The notes below the pieces were generated by a model. That model was not told the origin of the DNA. It did not search any database and was given only the letters and a program-made list of their open reading frames with translations. DNA of 62,523 bases from positions 1 through 62,523 of the forward strand of contig NZ_JADGIA010000004.1 in the NCBI RefSeq assembly GCF_019683635.1, written 5' to 3'. The translations under genes were made by a program, and so were the position numbers. The stretch's first letter is position 1. Each line of letters opens with the position of its first letter. Of this stretch, positions 25,389-32,833 are shown piece after piece. The DNA comes from Thermogemmatispora sp. (GTDB lineage: Bacteria; Chloroflexota; Ktedonobacteria; Ktedonobacterales; Ktedonobacteraceae).

Positions 25389-26258
25389 GTGTATCTGCCT
25401 GAGACCCTGCCCGATGCTCGTGTATTGATCGCCGTCAAAGCCTATCCCCTCCCCTCCAGTAAATACGAAGAGCTGGTCTGTACCGCGGGAGTGCTAGAAA
25501 ATGGCAGATGGATACGCATTTACCCGATACCCTTCCGTAGCCTTCCCTATGGAGAGCAATATCGTAAATTCGAGTGGATTCGGCTCAATCTCGTCAAGAA
25601 TGCTAAAGATTTTCGCCCAGAGAGCTATCGGCCTCGCCTTAATCTTGACGAGCCAATCATACTCGATGGCCACATATCTGCTAGCCCCCAAGGCTGGGAA
25701 GAGCGCAAGAGCTATGTGCTTCGGGAAGTCTTCGATTCGATGTCGGAGGTTATTCGCTTGGCCAAAGGTCCAGAGCTGCGTTCGCTAGCTGTGCTTAAGC
25801 CTCGTGAAATCATCGACTTCACGATAGAGCCGACTAGCCGTCGCTGGAAAAAGAAGTGGGACGATTACTTTCTACAAAGCAATCTATTTGAGCAAGACAA
25901 CTCTGGGGAGGGGAAGAGGAGAGTTCCTATTAAGAAGCTGCCTTACAAATATTCCTATGTCTTCATGAGCGAAGGTGATAGCAAACCTCATAAGCTCTTA
26001 ATAGAGGATTGGGAGCTTGGTGCACTGTACTGGAACTGTTTGACGAGTACTGAGGGCGTTGAAGAGGAAGCCAATCGCCTGGTGCGTCGCAAGTATCTGG
26101 ATGAGTTTTGCTCAACGAGAGATATCTATTTGTTTCTGGGTACAACTTGGCAGTACCATCGGATAAGTCTTAACCCTTTTATTATTATTGGTGTTTTCTA
26201 TCCGCCAAAGCAGTCCCAAAAGCAAAAAGCCACCCCTATTCAGCTCAACCTTTTCTAA
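25389..26258 (+). CDS. Unknown protein ending in a sliding-clamp-binding-like motif
   Basis: A 289-residue soluble protein of no named family that I know. It opens with VLIAVKAYPLPSSKYEELVCTAG, then GRWIRIYPIPFRSLPYG, rich in aromatic residues. The final residues are PIQLNLF, which match the QL(S/D)LF-type beta-clamp-binding peptide used by many bacterial replication and repair proteins, and which sit at the free C-terminus as clamp motifs often do. The GTG start at 25389 has a perfect AAAGGAGG 7 nt away. Its codons are visibly richer in A and T than all neighbours, as in a transferred gene. With DUF488 next to it, a DNA-related role is my inference; no nuclease or helicase motif is seen. Confidence 0.75.
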   Translation: MYLPETLPDARVLIAVKAYPLPSSKYEELVCTAGVLENGRWIRIYPIPFRSLPYGEQYRKFEWIRLNLVKNAKDFRPESYRPRLNLDEPIILDGHISASPQGWEERKSYVLREVFDSMSEVIRLAKGPELRSLAVLKPREIIDFTIEPTSRRWKKKWDDYFLQSNLFEQDNSGEGKRRVPIKKLPYKYSYVFMSEGDSKPHKLLIEDWELGALYWNCLTSTEGVEEEANRLVRRKYLDEFCSTRDIYLFLGTTWQYHRISLNPFIIIGVFYPPKQSQKQKATPIQLNLF

Positions 26259-26281
26259 AGAGAAAAAGGAGCAGCAACAGT

Positions 26282-27100
26282 TCAGACCAGAGTCACGCGC
26301 TCCTTGCGCCATTCCAGCTTGCTATATTTTTCGGCCACGAGCTGCTCGGCCAGCTCCAGCTCGGAGCGGCTCAACTCACCGGGCACAAACTCCCGCTCCA
26401 GAGCCTGACCGAAGCCCTGACGGAAAGCCTCTGCTACCTGCTCCCAGCTCGCGTCTGGAGCGAAAGCATGCAGCGGCTGCGTCTTCTGGCGATAAAAGGC
26501 CAGAGCCTCGGCCCGGGCGGCCTCATCGGGGAAGCGCAGCAGCCCATAGAACTCCTCTGCCCGATCGTCCAGCGGCAGAGAACCCTGCTGCAGCAGGGCA
26601 TCCTCGCGCCAGACCTGGGCGCTGCCCACCAGCTTATAGCCACCGCTGGTCAAATCAGCCTGGGTTGAAGAAGCGAAGCAGGCCGCCGAGGGATGCTTCT
26701 GCACGCGACCATCGCTGATCTCTGCCTGCACGCCCAACAAGGCCAGCGCCTCTAATAAGCCGTGGGCCAGGTAGCTATAAGCTGCCACCACTCCGGAAGG
26801 CACCCCATAACGTCGGCTGATCACGATGCTGTAGGTGAACTCATCGCGGTGATAGACTGCGCGGCCCCCGGTTGGACGGCGCACCAGAGCCACACCGCGC
26901 TCGCGGCAGAGATCGCTGAGAATCTCGCGTTCTACGTTCTGAAAGCGGCCCAGCGAGATCGATGGCTGTGACCAGCGGAAAACACGCAAGGTTGGCGGCG
27001 CCTCGCCGCGCAAATGATGAATGAGAATGGCCTCATCGATAGCCATATTCAGGGCCGCATCGCGCACACCGGTATCGAGAAAACGAAACATCTCGGCCAT
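26282..27100 (-). CDS. Lipoate-protein ligase A / LipM-like octanoyltransferase
   Basis: A 272-residue member of the biotin/lipoate A/B ligase fold. Evidence: DAALNMAIDEAILIHH at the N-terminus, RVFRWSQPSISLGRFQ, the RRPTGGRAVYH substrate-binding motif, and SAACFASSTQADLTSGGYKLVGSAQ, where the Cys matches the nucleophile of LipM/LipL-type octanoyltransferases and the Lys is the conserved catalytic residue. It transfers octanoyl or lipoyl groups onto lipoyl domains or GcvH. LipM is my preference because of the Cys, but LplA-type ligase is not excluded. AAGGA lies 9 nt before the start. It is 32 bp downstream of tgt in the same direction. Confidence 0.87.
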   Translation of the reverse strand: MAEMFRFLDTGVRDAALNMAIDEAILIHHLRGEAPPTLRVFRWSQPSISLGRFQNVEREILSDLCRERGVALVRRPTGGRAVYHRDEFTYSIVISRRYGVPSGVVAAYSYLAHGLLEALALLGVQAEISDGRVQKHPSAACFASSTQADLTSGGYKLVGSAQVWREDALLQQGSLPLDDRAEEFYGLLRFPDEAARAEALAFYRQKTQPLHAFAPDASWEQVAEAFRQGFGQALEREFVPGELSRSELELAEQLVAEKYSKLEWRKERVTLV

Positions 27101-27132
27101 AAGCTGCTATCCTTCTTGTCTCCAAGCCAGGC

Positions 27133-28371
27133 TCACGACGACGTCGCGCGGGAAGCCGCCCGGGCCAGCCACTTCGCTCGCTGTTCCTCGCGTGCCGTTT
27201 CCGAGGCTGGCACATAGCTGGCCAGGAAGGCATCACGGAAAGCCGGAAAGGTCCCGGCCAGAATCGCCGCACGTGCCTCCGCGGCCAGGCGCAGCATGAA
27301 GCGCAGATTGTGAATGCTCCCCAGGCGATAGTAGAGCTGCTCCTCTGCCCGCGCTAGGTGGTGCAGGTAAGCAGCGCTATAGTGGCGACAGGTATAACAA
27401 TCGCAGCCCTCCTCGACAGGACCATGCTCTGTGCGAAAGCGGGCTCGCTTAATATTAACCCGTCCGTAGCGCGTAAAGAGGCCGCCGTGGCGTGCCACCC
27501 GCGTTGGCAACACGCAGTCGAACAGATCCATTCCCAGGTCGATCCCCATAATCAGGTCCTCGGGTGAGCCGACCCCCAGCAAATGGCGTGGCTTCTCGCG
27601 GGGCAGCGCGGGCGTTGTCGCGCGCAGCAGCTCCCACATCAGCGCTTTTGGCTCGCCGACCGACAGTCCCCCGATCGAGAGGCCGAAGAATGGCAGCGAG
27701 CCAATGAAGCGAGCGCTCTCCTGGCGCAGCTCAGGCTCGAAGGCCCCTTGGACGATACCAAAGAGAGCCTGGGGGCGCTCTGGGCGATGTGGATGCTGAG
27801 TGAAGGCCTCCAGGGCGCGCAGGGCCCAGCGATGAGTGCGCTCCATTGCCGCGCGAGCCTCCTGGGGCGTACAGGGATAGCCGCTACAGATATCCAGGGG
27901 CAGGACAAAATCGGCTCCTAGCTCGGCCTCGATCTGCAAGCCACGCTCAGGAGTCAACAAGTGCAGCGAACCATCCAGATGCGACTTAAAAGTCACGCCT
28001 TCCTCGGTGAGCGTGCGCAGGTGGCCCAGACTAAAGACCTGGAAGCCGCCGCTATCGGTCAACATCGGACCGGGCCAGCGCATAAAAGCGTGCAAGCCGC
28101 CGAAGCTATCGATCAGCTGCGAACCGGGGCGCAGCATCAGATGATAAGTATTGGCGAGAATGATCTGCGCGCCTGCGGCCTGCACCTCCTCGGGGGTCAG
28201 ACACTTGACCGTGGCCTGCGTGCCAACGGGCATAAACATCGGCGTCTGAATCAACCCGTGGGGGGTCTGGAGCGTACAGGCGCGCGCCCAGGTCGGGGCC
28301 GACGGCGCTGGAGGATTCTCGACGTCGATCGTAAAAGCAAACGAGCTGGAACGAGCCGCGAGTGCGTCCAC
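27133..28371 (-). CDS. tgt: Queuine/preQ1 tRNA-guanine transglycosylase
   Basis: A 412-residue enzyme that exchanges guanine-34 of certain tRNAs for the queuosine precursor preQ1. Evidence: TPMFMPVGTQATVK, nucleophile and base-binding region MLTDSGGFQVFSL, FKSHLDGS, LPLDICSGYP, GIVQGAFEPELRQESARFI, and the zinc site CDCYTCRHYS followed by a conserved His. The GTG at 28371 has an AGGGAG ribosome site; a TTG start 19 codons upstream is weaker. The N-terminus is 20-25 residues longer than is usual. No preQ1 riboswitch was recognised in the leader. Likely cotranscribed with the lipoate gene. Confidence 0.95.
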   Translation of the reverse strand: MDALAARSSSFAFTIDVENPPAPSAPTWARACTLQTPHGLIQTPMFMPVGTQATVKCLTPEEVQAAGAQIILANTYHLMLRPGSQLIDSFGGLHAFMRWPGPMLTDSGGFQVFSLGHLRTLTEEGVTFKSHLDGSLHLLTPERGLQIEAELGADFVLPLDICSGYPCTPQEARAAMERTHRWALRALEAFTQHPHRPERPQALFGIVQGAFEPELRQESARFIGSLPFFGLSIGGLSVGEPKALMWELLRATTPALPREKPRHLLGVGSPEDLIMGIDLGMDLFDCVLPTRVARHGGLFTRYGRVNIKRARFRTEHGPVEEGCDCYTCRHYSAAYLHHLARAEEQLYYRLGSIHNLRFMLRLAAEARAAILAGTFPAFRDAFLASYVPASETAREEQRAKWLARAASRATSS

Positions 28372-28581
28372 TGGCCACTCCCTTTGCAACAACGAGCTTG
28401 CCTGATGAGAGGGGGCCGGCCCAGTCAAGTCAGCGCCGCCGGGTGGGTATAGCGGGCCGGGTTGACGAAGCCCTGAATCACCAGGCAGCGGCTCAGATCA
28501 GCTCAGTAGAGCGAGAGGACACGAAACCTGAGCCGGGCAATCTCATTACACCTATCTGCCGGGCGCGACTCCTCTGTTGAG

Positions 28582-28610
28582 AGTATAGCGAATTGGCAGG
28601 GTTTACGCAA
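28582..28610 (-). promoter_or_regulatory. Promoter candidate for tgt and the lipoate gene
   Basis: On the minus strand TTGCGT (28605-28610), 17 nt, then TATACT (28582-28587, five of six). Transcription near 28575 gives a leader of about 200 nt to the GTG at 28371. Confidence 0.45.
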
Positions 28611-28758
28611 CGTCTCGCCCGACGCAAGCTCTATCTGGCGGCGACGCTGGCTCTTTTTGACAAAGCGAGAAACATCGTGAAACCAATGTAAGGCCGTCCA
28701 CTTCACATGAAAAGCGCGTAAAAATATCAAAACGCTGACTGATTGGGACTAGAATCAC

Positions 28759-28787
28759 TTGAAAAACAGCAAAAGTTGGTGTATGCT
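28759..28787 (+). promoter_or_regulatory. Promoter candidate for the zinc-ribbon gene
   Basis: TTGAAA (28759-28764, five of six) and TATGCT (28782-28787, four of six) are 17 nt apart. Transcription near 28794 gives a leader of about 137 nt before the TTG at 28931. Confidence 0.4.
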
Positions 28788-28930
28788 TTCAAGCGGTAAT
28801 CCGAGACTGGTCTTGCGCACAGTGCCATCAGGCATGGGTCCCACGCTGCTCAGGGCGACAAACAGACTGGTGACAGAGGCCAGAAATGGACCTGAAAGGA
28901 TACCGACCATACCACTAAGGAGGTCCTTGG

Positions 28931-29239
28931 TTGAGTTTCGTCGACAAAACTCTCAAGTGCCGTGATTGCGGAAACGAATTCGTCTTCACAGCAGGGGAAC
29001 AGGAGTTTTTCCAGCAAAAGGGCCTGCTGAACCAGCCTGCGCGTTGCCCGGCCTGTCGGGCCTTGCGGCGTCAGGCAGCAGGAGGAGGAAGCAGCCGGAG
29101 TGAGCGCGCGCCACGTGAGATGCACACGGTGATCTGCGCCGAGTGCGGGCAGGAGGCCAAAGTGCCCTTCCTCCCTCGCAACGACCGGCCTGTCTACTGC
29201 AGCAGCTGCTATGACAAAGCGCGCGTGGCGCGACGCTAG
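28931..29239 (+). CDS. Small zinc-ribbon protein
   Basis: A 102-residue protein with four CxxC pairs in two groups: KCRDCG ... RCPACR in residues 9-44 and ICAECG ... YCSSCYD near residues 70-93, joined by a Ser/Arg-rich basic linker. Each group can hold one zinc. The first half resembles small bacterial zinc-ribbon proteins of the type 'probable zinc-binding domain', of uncertain role; nucleic acid or protein binding is plausible. The TTG start at 28931 has AAGGAGGTCCTTGG, a very strong site, 6 nt away, which decides the start. It is a single gene with its own terminator-like hairpin at 29479-29522. Confidence 0.8.
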   Translation: MSFVDKTLKCRDCGNEFVFTAGEQEFFQQKGLLNQPARCPACRALRRQAAGGGSSRSERAPREMHTVICAECGQEAKVPFLPRNDRPVYCSSCYDKARVARR

Positions 29240-29284
29240 CCGGCGACGTTCGCTGCGGATCAGTCCCTGATCGGACGAGCTGGA

Positions 29285-29304
29285 CAGGTCAGGTCAGGTC
29301 AGGT
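29285..29304. repeat. Four tandem copies of CAGGT
   Basis: A 5-bp microsatellite (CAGGT x4) just after the zinc-ribbon gene. It lies outside any coding region and its role is unknown. Confidence 0.7.
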
Positions 29305-29478
29305 TCATTGCCTGCATCCAGGCTGTGAGGTGGCCAGGAGCGCAGGAGAGACGGGGGACAGATAGCGCACCCCTTGTTCACCTCCCTCCACTGCGCAGCT
29401 CTGCTTGTGGCTCGCGCTCTTGTGAGGGAAGGTGATCCTGGAACGTAGGAATCATTGTAGCAATTGATCTGCTTCACG

Positions 29479-29522
29479 GACAAGACCAAGGTCTGCTCTT
29501 GGCCTTGTCTCTTTCTTTTCTT
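29479..29522 (+). terminator. Rho-independent terminator upstream of the first rel gene
   Basis: A 12-bp stem (29479-29490 with 29498-29509, one G-U) with a 7-nt loop is followed by a T-rich run (TCTTTCTTTTCTT). It would end transcripts that read from the zinc-ribbon gene. The rest of 29240-29557 shows no gene. Confidence 0.75.
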
Positions 29523-29557
29523 CGTTCATCGGCGCTCGGGTGCTCGCCGTCGACTGC

Positions 29558-29585
29558 TTGACAGTAATGCCTCGCACCTTATAAT
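29558..29585 (+). promoter_or_regulatory. Consensus promoter of the first rel gene
   Basis: TTGACA (29558-29563), 16 nt, then TATAAT (29580-29585): both boxes are full consensus matches. Transcription would begin near 29592, only about 15 nt before the GTG at 29607 or 90 nt before the ATG at 29682. Confidence 0.75.
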
Positions 29586-29606
29586 TACAAGGTAATACAC
29601 AGGCAG

Positions 29607-32312
29607 GTGTCTAACATTTCTCAACGGCCAGCTAAATTTGTTGAACAGTATACGCACAGGCAGAGGATCGGGTACCCAGATATGGATTCACGTGAACAAA
29701 ATGGAAGCCGGCATGAGGCGGGTACCCTGATGGGGCCAGAGGGAACTGATGGCCGACTCGTGGCCTCGATGGTTTCCCCAGATATGAGCGTGGACACCGA
29801 TGCACTCATCACTGCAGCCCCGGATGCCGCCAGTCAGGATCAGGATCGGCAAGGGCGGCGACAGCGAACCTGGACGGTGATCTATCCATATCAGCCCTCT
29901 GATGGGCATCTGGAGGGCGATGCCCTTGAGCAATTGCTGGCGGAGACACGGGCTTATCTCTCGCCACAGGATCTGGCGAAGATCGAGCGGGCTTACGAGC
30001 TGGCGAATCGGGCCCATATGGGGGTACGGCGTCGCTCGGGCGAGCCGTATATTCAGCATCCGCTGGCGGTGGCGCTCATTCTGACTCAGATGCGCATTGA
30101 TGCCGATGGCATTGTGGCCGCCTTACTCCATGATGTGGTTGAGGACAGTGACTATACCTTGGAGGAGGTACGGGCCCAGTTCGGTCCGGCGGTGGCGACC
30201 ATTGTGGACGGGGTGACAAAGTTTGATGCTCTGGCCGGCAAGCCCGGGTCCGGCTCCCCATCCGGGAGCGGCTCGCGTACGCCTGCCCCCGAGTCCGAAC
30301 GCGCAGAGGAGGCTGTGCGCGATCTCAAGAGCCGCCTGCGCTCCGAGACGGTGCGCAAGATGCTCCTGGCAATGGCGGAAGATCCGCGCGTGGTGGTCAT
30401 CAAGCTGGCCGACCGCCTGCATAATATGCGTACGCTCAGCGCCATGCCGCCGACCAAGCAGCAGATTATTGCCCGCGAGACAAGCGAGATCTATGCGCCA
30501 CTGGCGCGACGGCTGGGCATGGGCCTGGTGCAGGCCGAGCTGGAAGATCTGGCCTTTTATTATCTGGAGCCGGAACGCTACGAGCGCCTGGCGCGTGAGG
30601 TCGAGGAGGAGCGGCGCAAACGTCAGCCGTATGTCGATGCCGTCTGCAGTGCCATTGAGGAGGAGATGCGCCGCGCCGAGATCCATGCCGAGGTGCTGGC
30701 CTGGCAGAAGCATCTGGCCAGTATCAACCGTAAGTTGCTGCAGAGCGGCGGCGAGGTTAGTCAGCTGCATGACCTGGTCTCGTTCCGTATCCTCGTTGAT
30801 AGTGACCACGACTGTTATCTGGCCCTGGGCCATATCCATGCTCTCTGGCGGCCAAAAGATGGGCGCATCAAGGACTATATCGCTACCCCCAAGGTCAATG
30901 GCTACCAGTCCCTCCATACGACGGTCTTCTGCCTCGATGATCGCCTCGCTGAGATCCAGATCCGCACCCACGAGATGCAGCGCACGGCGGACTATGGGAT
31001 CGCCAGCTATTGGTACCTGCGTGAGCGCGGTGGCTCTCGCCTCTCCTATCGCGAGATGATCGCCTGGATCGAGCAACTGCGCGAGTGGCAGCGTGAGCTG
31101 CCGCAGAGCGCCGATGATTTCATAGAGGCCGTCAAGGGCGATATCTTCCAGGAGCAGATTTTTGTTTTTACCCCCAAAGGGGAAATTAAGGATCTTCCCC
31201 GCGGATCGACCCCGGTCGATATGGCCTATCGTATCCACACGGATATCGGCGATCACTGCGCGGGGGCCCGGATCATCACAAGCCTGGGTGACAGCGAGCG
31301 CCTGGTGACGCGCCTGGTCCCGCTGGATTATGAGCTGAAGAGTGGCGAGATCGTCGATATTGTGACCAACCAGGCGATTCATCCGACGCGCGACTGGCTG
31401 ACCTTTGTGCGTACGGCCAACGCGCGCACCAAGATTAAGCGCTACCTGAAGAATCACGAGCGCGAAATCAATCTGCAGCTTGGACGCGAGCGGCTGGATC
31501 TGGCGCTGAAGGCGGCGGGAGCAGTGGGCCTTGAGGCTCTGCGCGATGAGGAGCTGCTGCCCTTAGCGAGCGCGCGCAAGTATCAGTCGGTGGAGGCCCT
31601 CTATGTGGCGCTGGGACGGGGAGATCTGCCAATAGAGGACCTGGTCGAGCAGCTGCTACCGGTCTTGCGCGAGCGTGGGGCGCTGCGGCAGGCCGAAGCT
31701 ACCGCTGGATCATCTGACTCCGAGGGGCTGCCTGTGGTCGCCGGTCCAGCGCTCAATGGGCACCGTTTGCCGGCACCGGGTGCGGCGGCCCAGACCAACG
31801 AGAGGCCTCCGGCCCCTGGCGTGGCTACCCGCCTCGCTCATTGCTGTTGTCCCCTTCCGGGGGACACCATTGCTGGCTTTCTCAGCCCGAATAAGGGGTT
31901 GATCGTTCACCGCCAGGATTGCCGTACGCTCCAGCGCTTCCGCGAGCGTGTCAAAGGTCGGATCTTTGCTCTGGACTGGTCGCAGGTCAAAACGCAGTCC
32001 TATCTAGCCCCTATCACTATTGTGGCCCGTGATCGGGCTGGCCTCCTGCGCGATGTTGCGGCGGTGGTCAGTGATGCCGGCATCAACATGACGGCGGTCT
32101 CCTCAACGACGAATCCGGCCTTACAGAAGGCCGTGATTACGGCAACGATGGAGATCCAATCGGTGGACCAGATCGAGCGCGTTTTCAAACGCTTGCTCCA
32201 GGTCAAAAGTGTGGTTAGCGTGCGGCGCAACCTGGGGCATCGGGCTGGCCAAAGTGGTAGAGTCAATAGCCGCGCAGGCGCAGAGAGTACCCTTTCCGAG
32301 CCGCTCAGCTGA
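29607..32312 (+). CDS. Bifunctional (p)ppGpp synthetase/hydrolase
   Basis: A 901-residue RelA/SpoT homologue that makes and destroys the alarmone (p)ppGpp. A poorly conserved head of about 100 residues precedes the HD hydrolase: GEPYIQHPLAVALIL, LLHDVVEDSDYT, KLADRLHNMRTL, all intact. The synthetase has RIKDYIATPKVNGYQSLHT and EIQIRT; the RxKD motif is of the bifunctional type. TGS (IFVFTPKGEIKDL), a Zn-finger-like CCCPLPGD segment and a C-terminal ACT domain (RDRAGLLRDVAAVV) follow. The start is uncertain: GTG 29607 or ATG 29682, which has GAGGATCGGG upstream. A paralogue without a working hydrolase site is 521 bp downstream. Confidence 0.93.
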   Translation: MSNISQRPAKFVEQYTHRQRIGYPDMDSREQNGSRHEAGTLMGPEGTDGRLVASMVSPDMSVDTDALITAAPDAASQDQDRQGRRQRTWTVIYPYQPSDGHLEGDALEQLLAETRAYLSPQDLAKIERAYELANRAHMGVRRRSGEPYIQHPLAVALILTQMRIDADGIVAALLHDVVEDSDYTLEEVRAQFGPAVATIVDGVTKFDALAGKPGSGSPSGSGSRTPAPESERAEEAVRDLKSRLRSETVRKMLLAMAEDPRVVVIKLADRLHNMRTLSAMPPTKQQIIARETSEIYAPLARRLGMGLVQAELEDLAFYYLEPERYERLAREVEEERRKRQPYVDAVCSAIEEEMRRAEIHAEVLAWQKHLASINRKLLQSGGEVSQLHDLVSFRILVDSDHDCYLALGHIHALWRPKDGRIKDYIATPKVNGYQSLHTTVFCLDDRLAEIQIRTHEMQRTADYGIASYWYLRERGGSRLSYREMIAWIEQLREWQRELPQSADDFIEAVKGDIFQEQIFVFTPKGEIKDLPRGSTPVDMAYRIHTDIGDHCAGARIITSLGDSERLVTRLVPLDYELKSGEIVDIVTNQAIHPTRDWLTFVRTANARTKIKRYLKNHEREINLQLGRERLDLALKAAGAVGLEALRDEELLPLASARKYQSVEALYVALGRGDLPIEDLVEQLLPVLRERGALRQAEATAGSSDSEGLPVVAGPALNGHRLPAPGAAAQTNERPPAPGVATRLAHCCCPLPGDTIAGFLSPNKGLIVHRQDCRTLQRFRERVKGRIFALDWSQVKTQSYLAPITIVARDRAGLLRDVAAVVSDAGINMTAVSSTTNPALQKAVITATMEIQSVDQIERVFKRLLQVKSVVSVRRNLGHRAGQSGRVNSRAGAESTLSEPLS

Positions 32313-32833
32313 CCCGGCAAGGCAAAGAGCGTCTTTGATCAGCAAGCGAAGCGGAACGCCTCTCTGTGGCCGCTCTCTTGCTGGTGCTCTCCCTCGTTGC
32401 CAGGCGATGTACTTCCTGCTTTTGACTGAGCGGGCAGACGTGGGCGGCTGAGCTTGCCGCTGTTGCCTCTGTGACAGGCTGGCTGCGGGCCATTTCTCTC
32501 CTCTCTGATGTGATGGTACTCTTTACCCTGGGGTTGTCCAGCAGATGTCATCTTCGTTCGCCAAACCGATCGCGCTTTGGTTCCGCGCTGACAGGGGTTT
32601 CCCGGGGGTCTGTGCCTGTGGGGGCAGCTAGACAACGCTATCTGCAAGGTCTATAATCTGAAAGGATGTACTGCTAGAACCTGTGGAACTCTAGGCCCGG
32701 GATGCTGCCAGGGACAAGTGAAGGAGCACATTGGTGAAAAAGAACGGTGGCAGGGCCTCTGACGATTCTTGTAAAGCTACCCTGGAAGAACGATAAGTGA
32801 ATCTACACGGGACCATATCCTGCAGTTTTCTGC
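32313..32833. other. Gap between the two rel genes
   Basis: A 521-bp stretch with no supported gene. It contains a promoter for the second rel gene near its right end (listed separately), so the two rel genes need not share a transcript. Confidence 0.55.
32629..32657 (+). promoter_or_regulatory. Promoter of the second rel gene
   Basis: TAGACA (32629-32634), 17 nt, then TATAAT (32652-32657). The -10 box is a full match and the -35 box matches five of six. Transcription near 32664 leaves a leader of about 170 nt. Confidence 0.65.

Larger units (their letters stand above)
28372..28930. other. Divergent intergenic region tgt / zinc-ribbon gene
   Basis: A 559-bp space holding one promoter candidate in each direction (28582-28610 and 28759-28787) and no gene that I can support. 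The tgt leader of about 200 nt is long enough for a regulatory RNA, but I recognise no class. Confidence 0.55.

Noticed and set aside
28372-28575. preQ1 riboswitch in the tgt leader
   Set aside because: The leader is long enough, but no preQ1-type stem-loop with the A-rich tail could be made out.
30123-31457. Long minus-strand frame of 444 codons across the first rel gene
   Set aside because: It mirrors the reverse of the rel coding sequence; the plus frame has clear HD and synthetase motifs.
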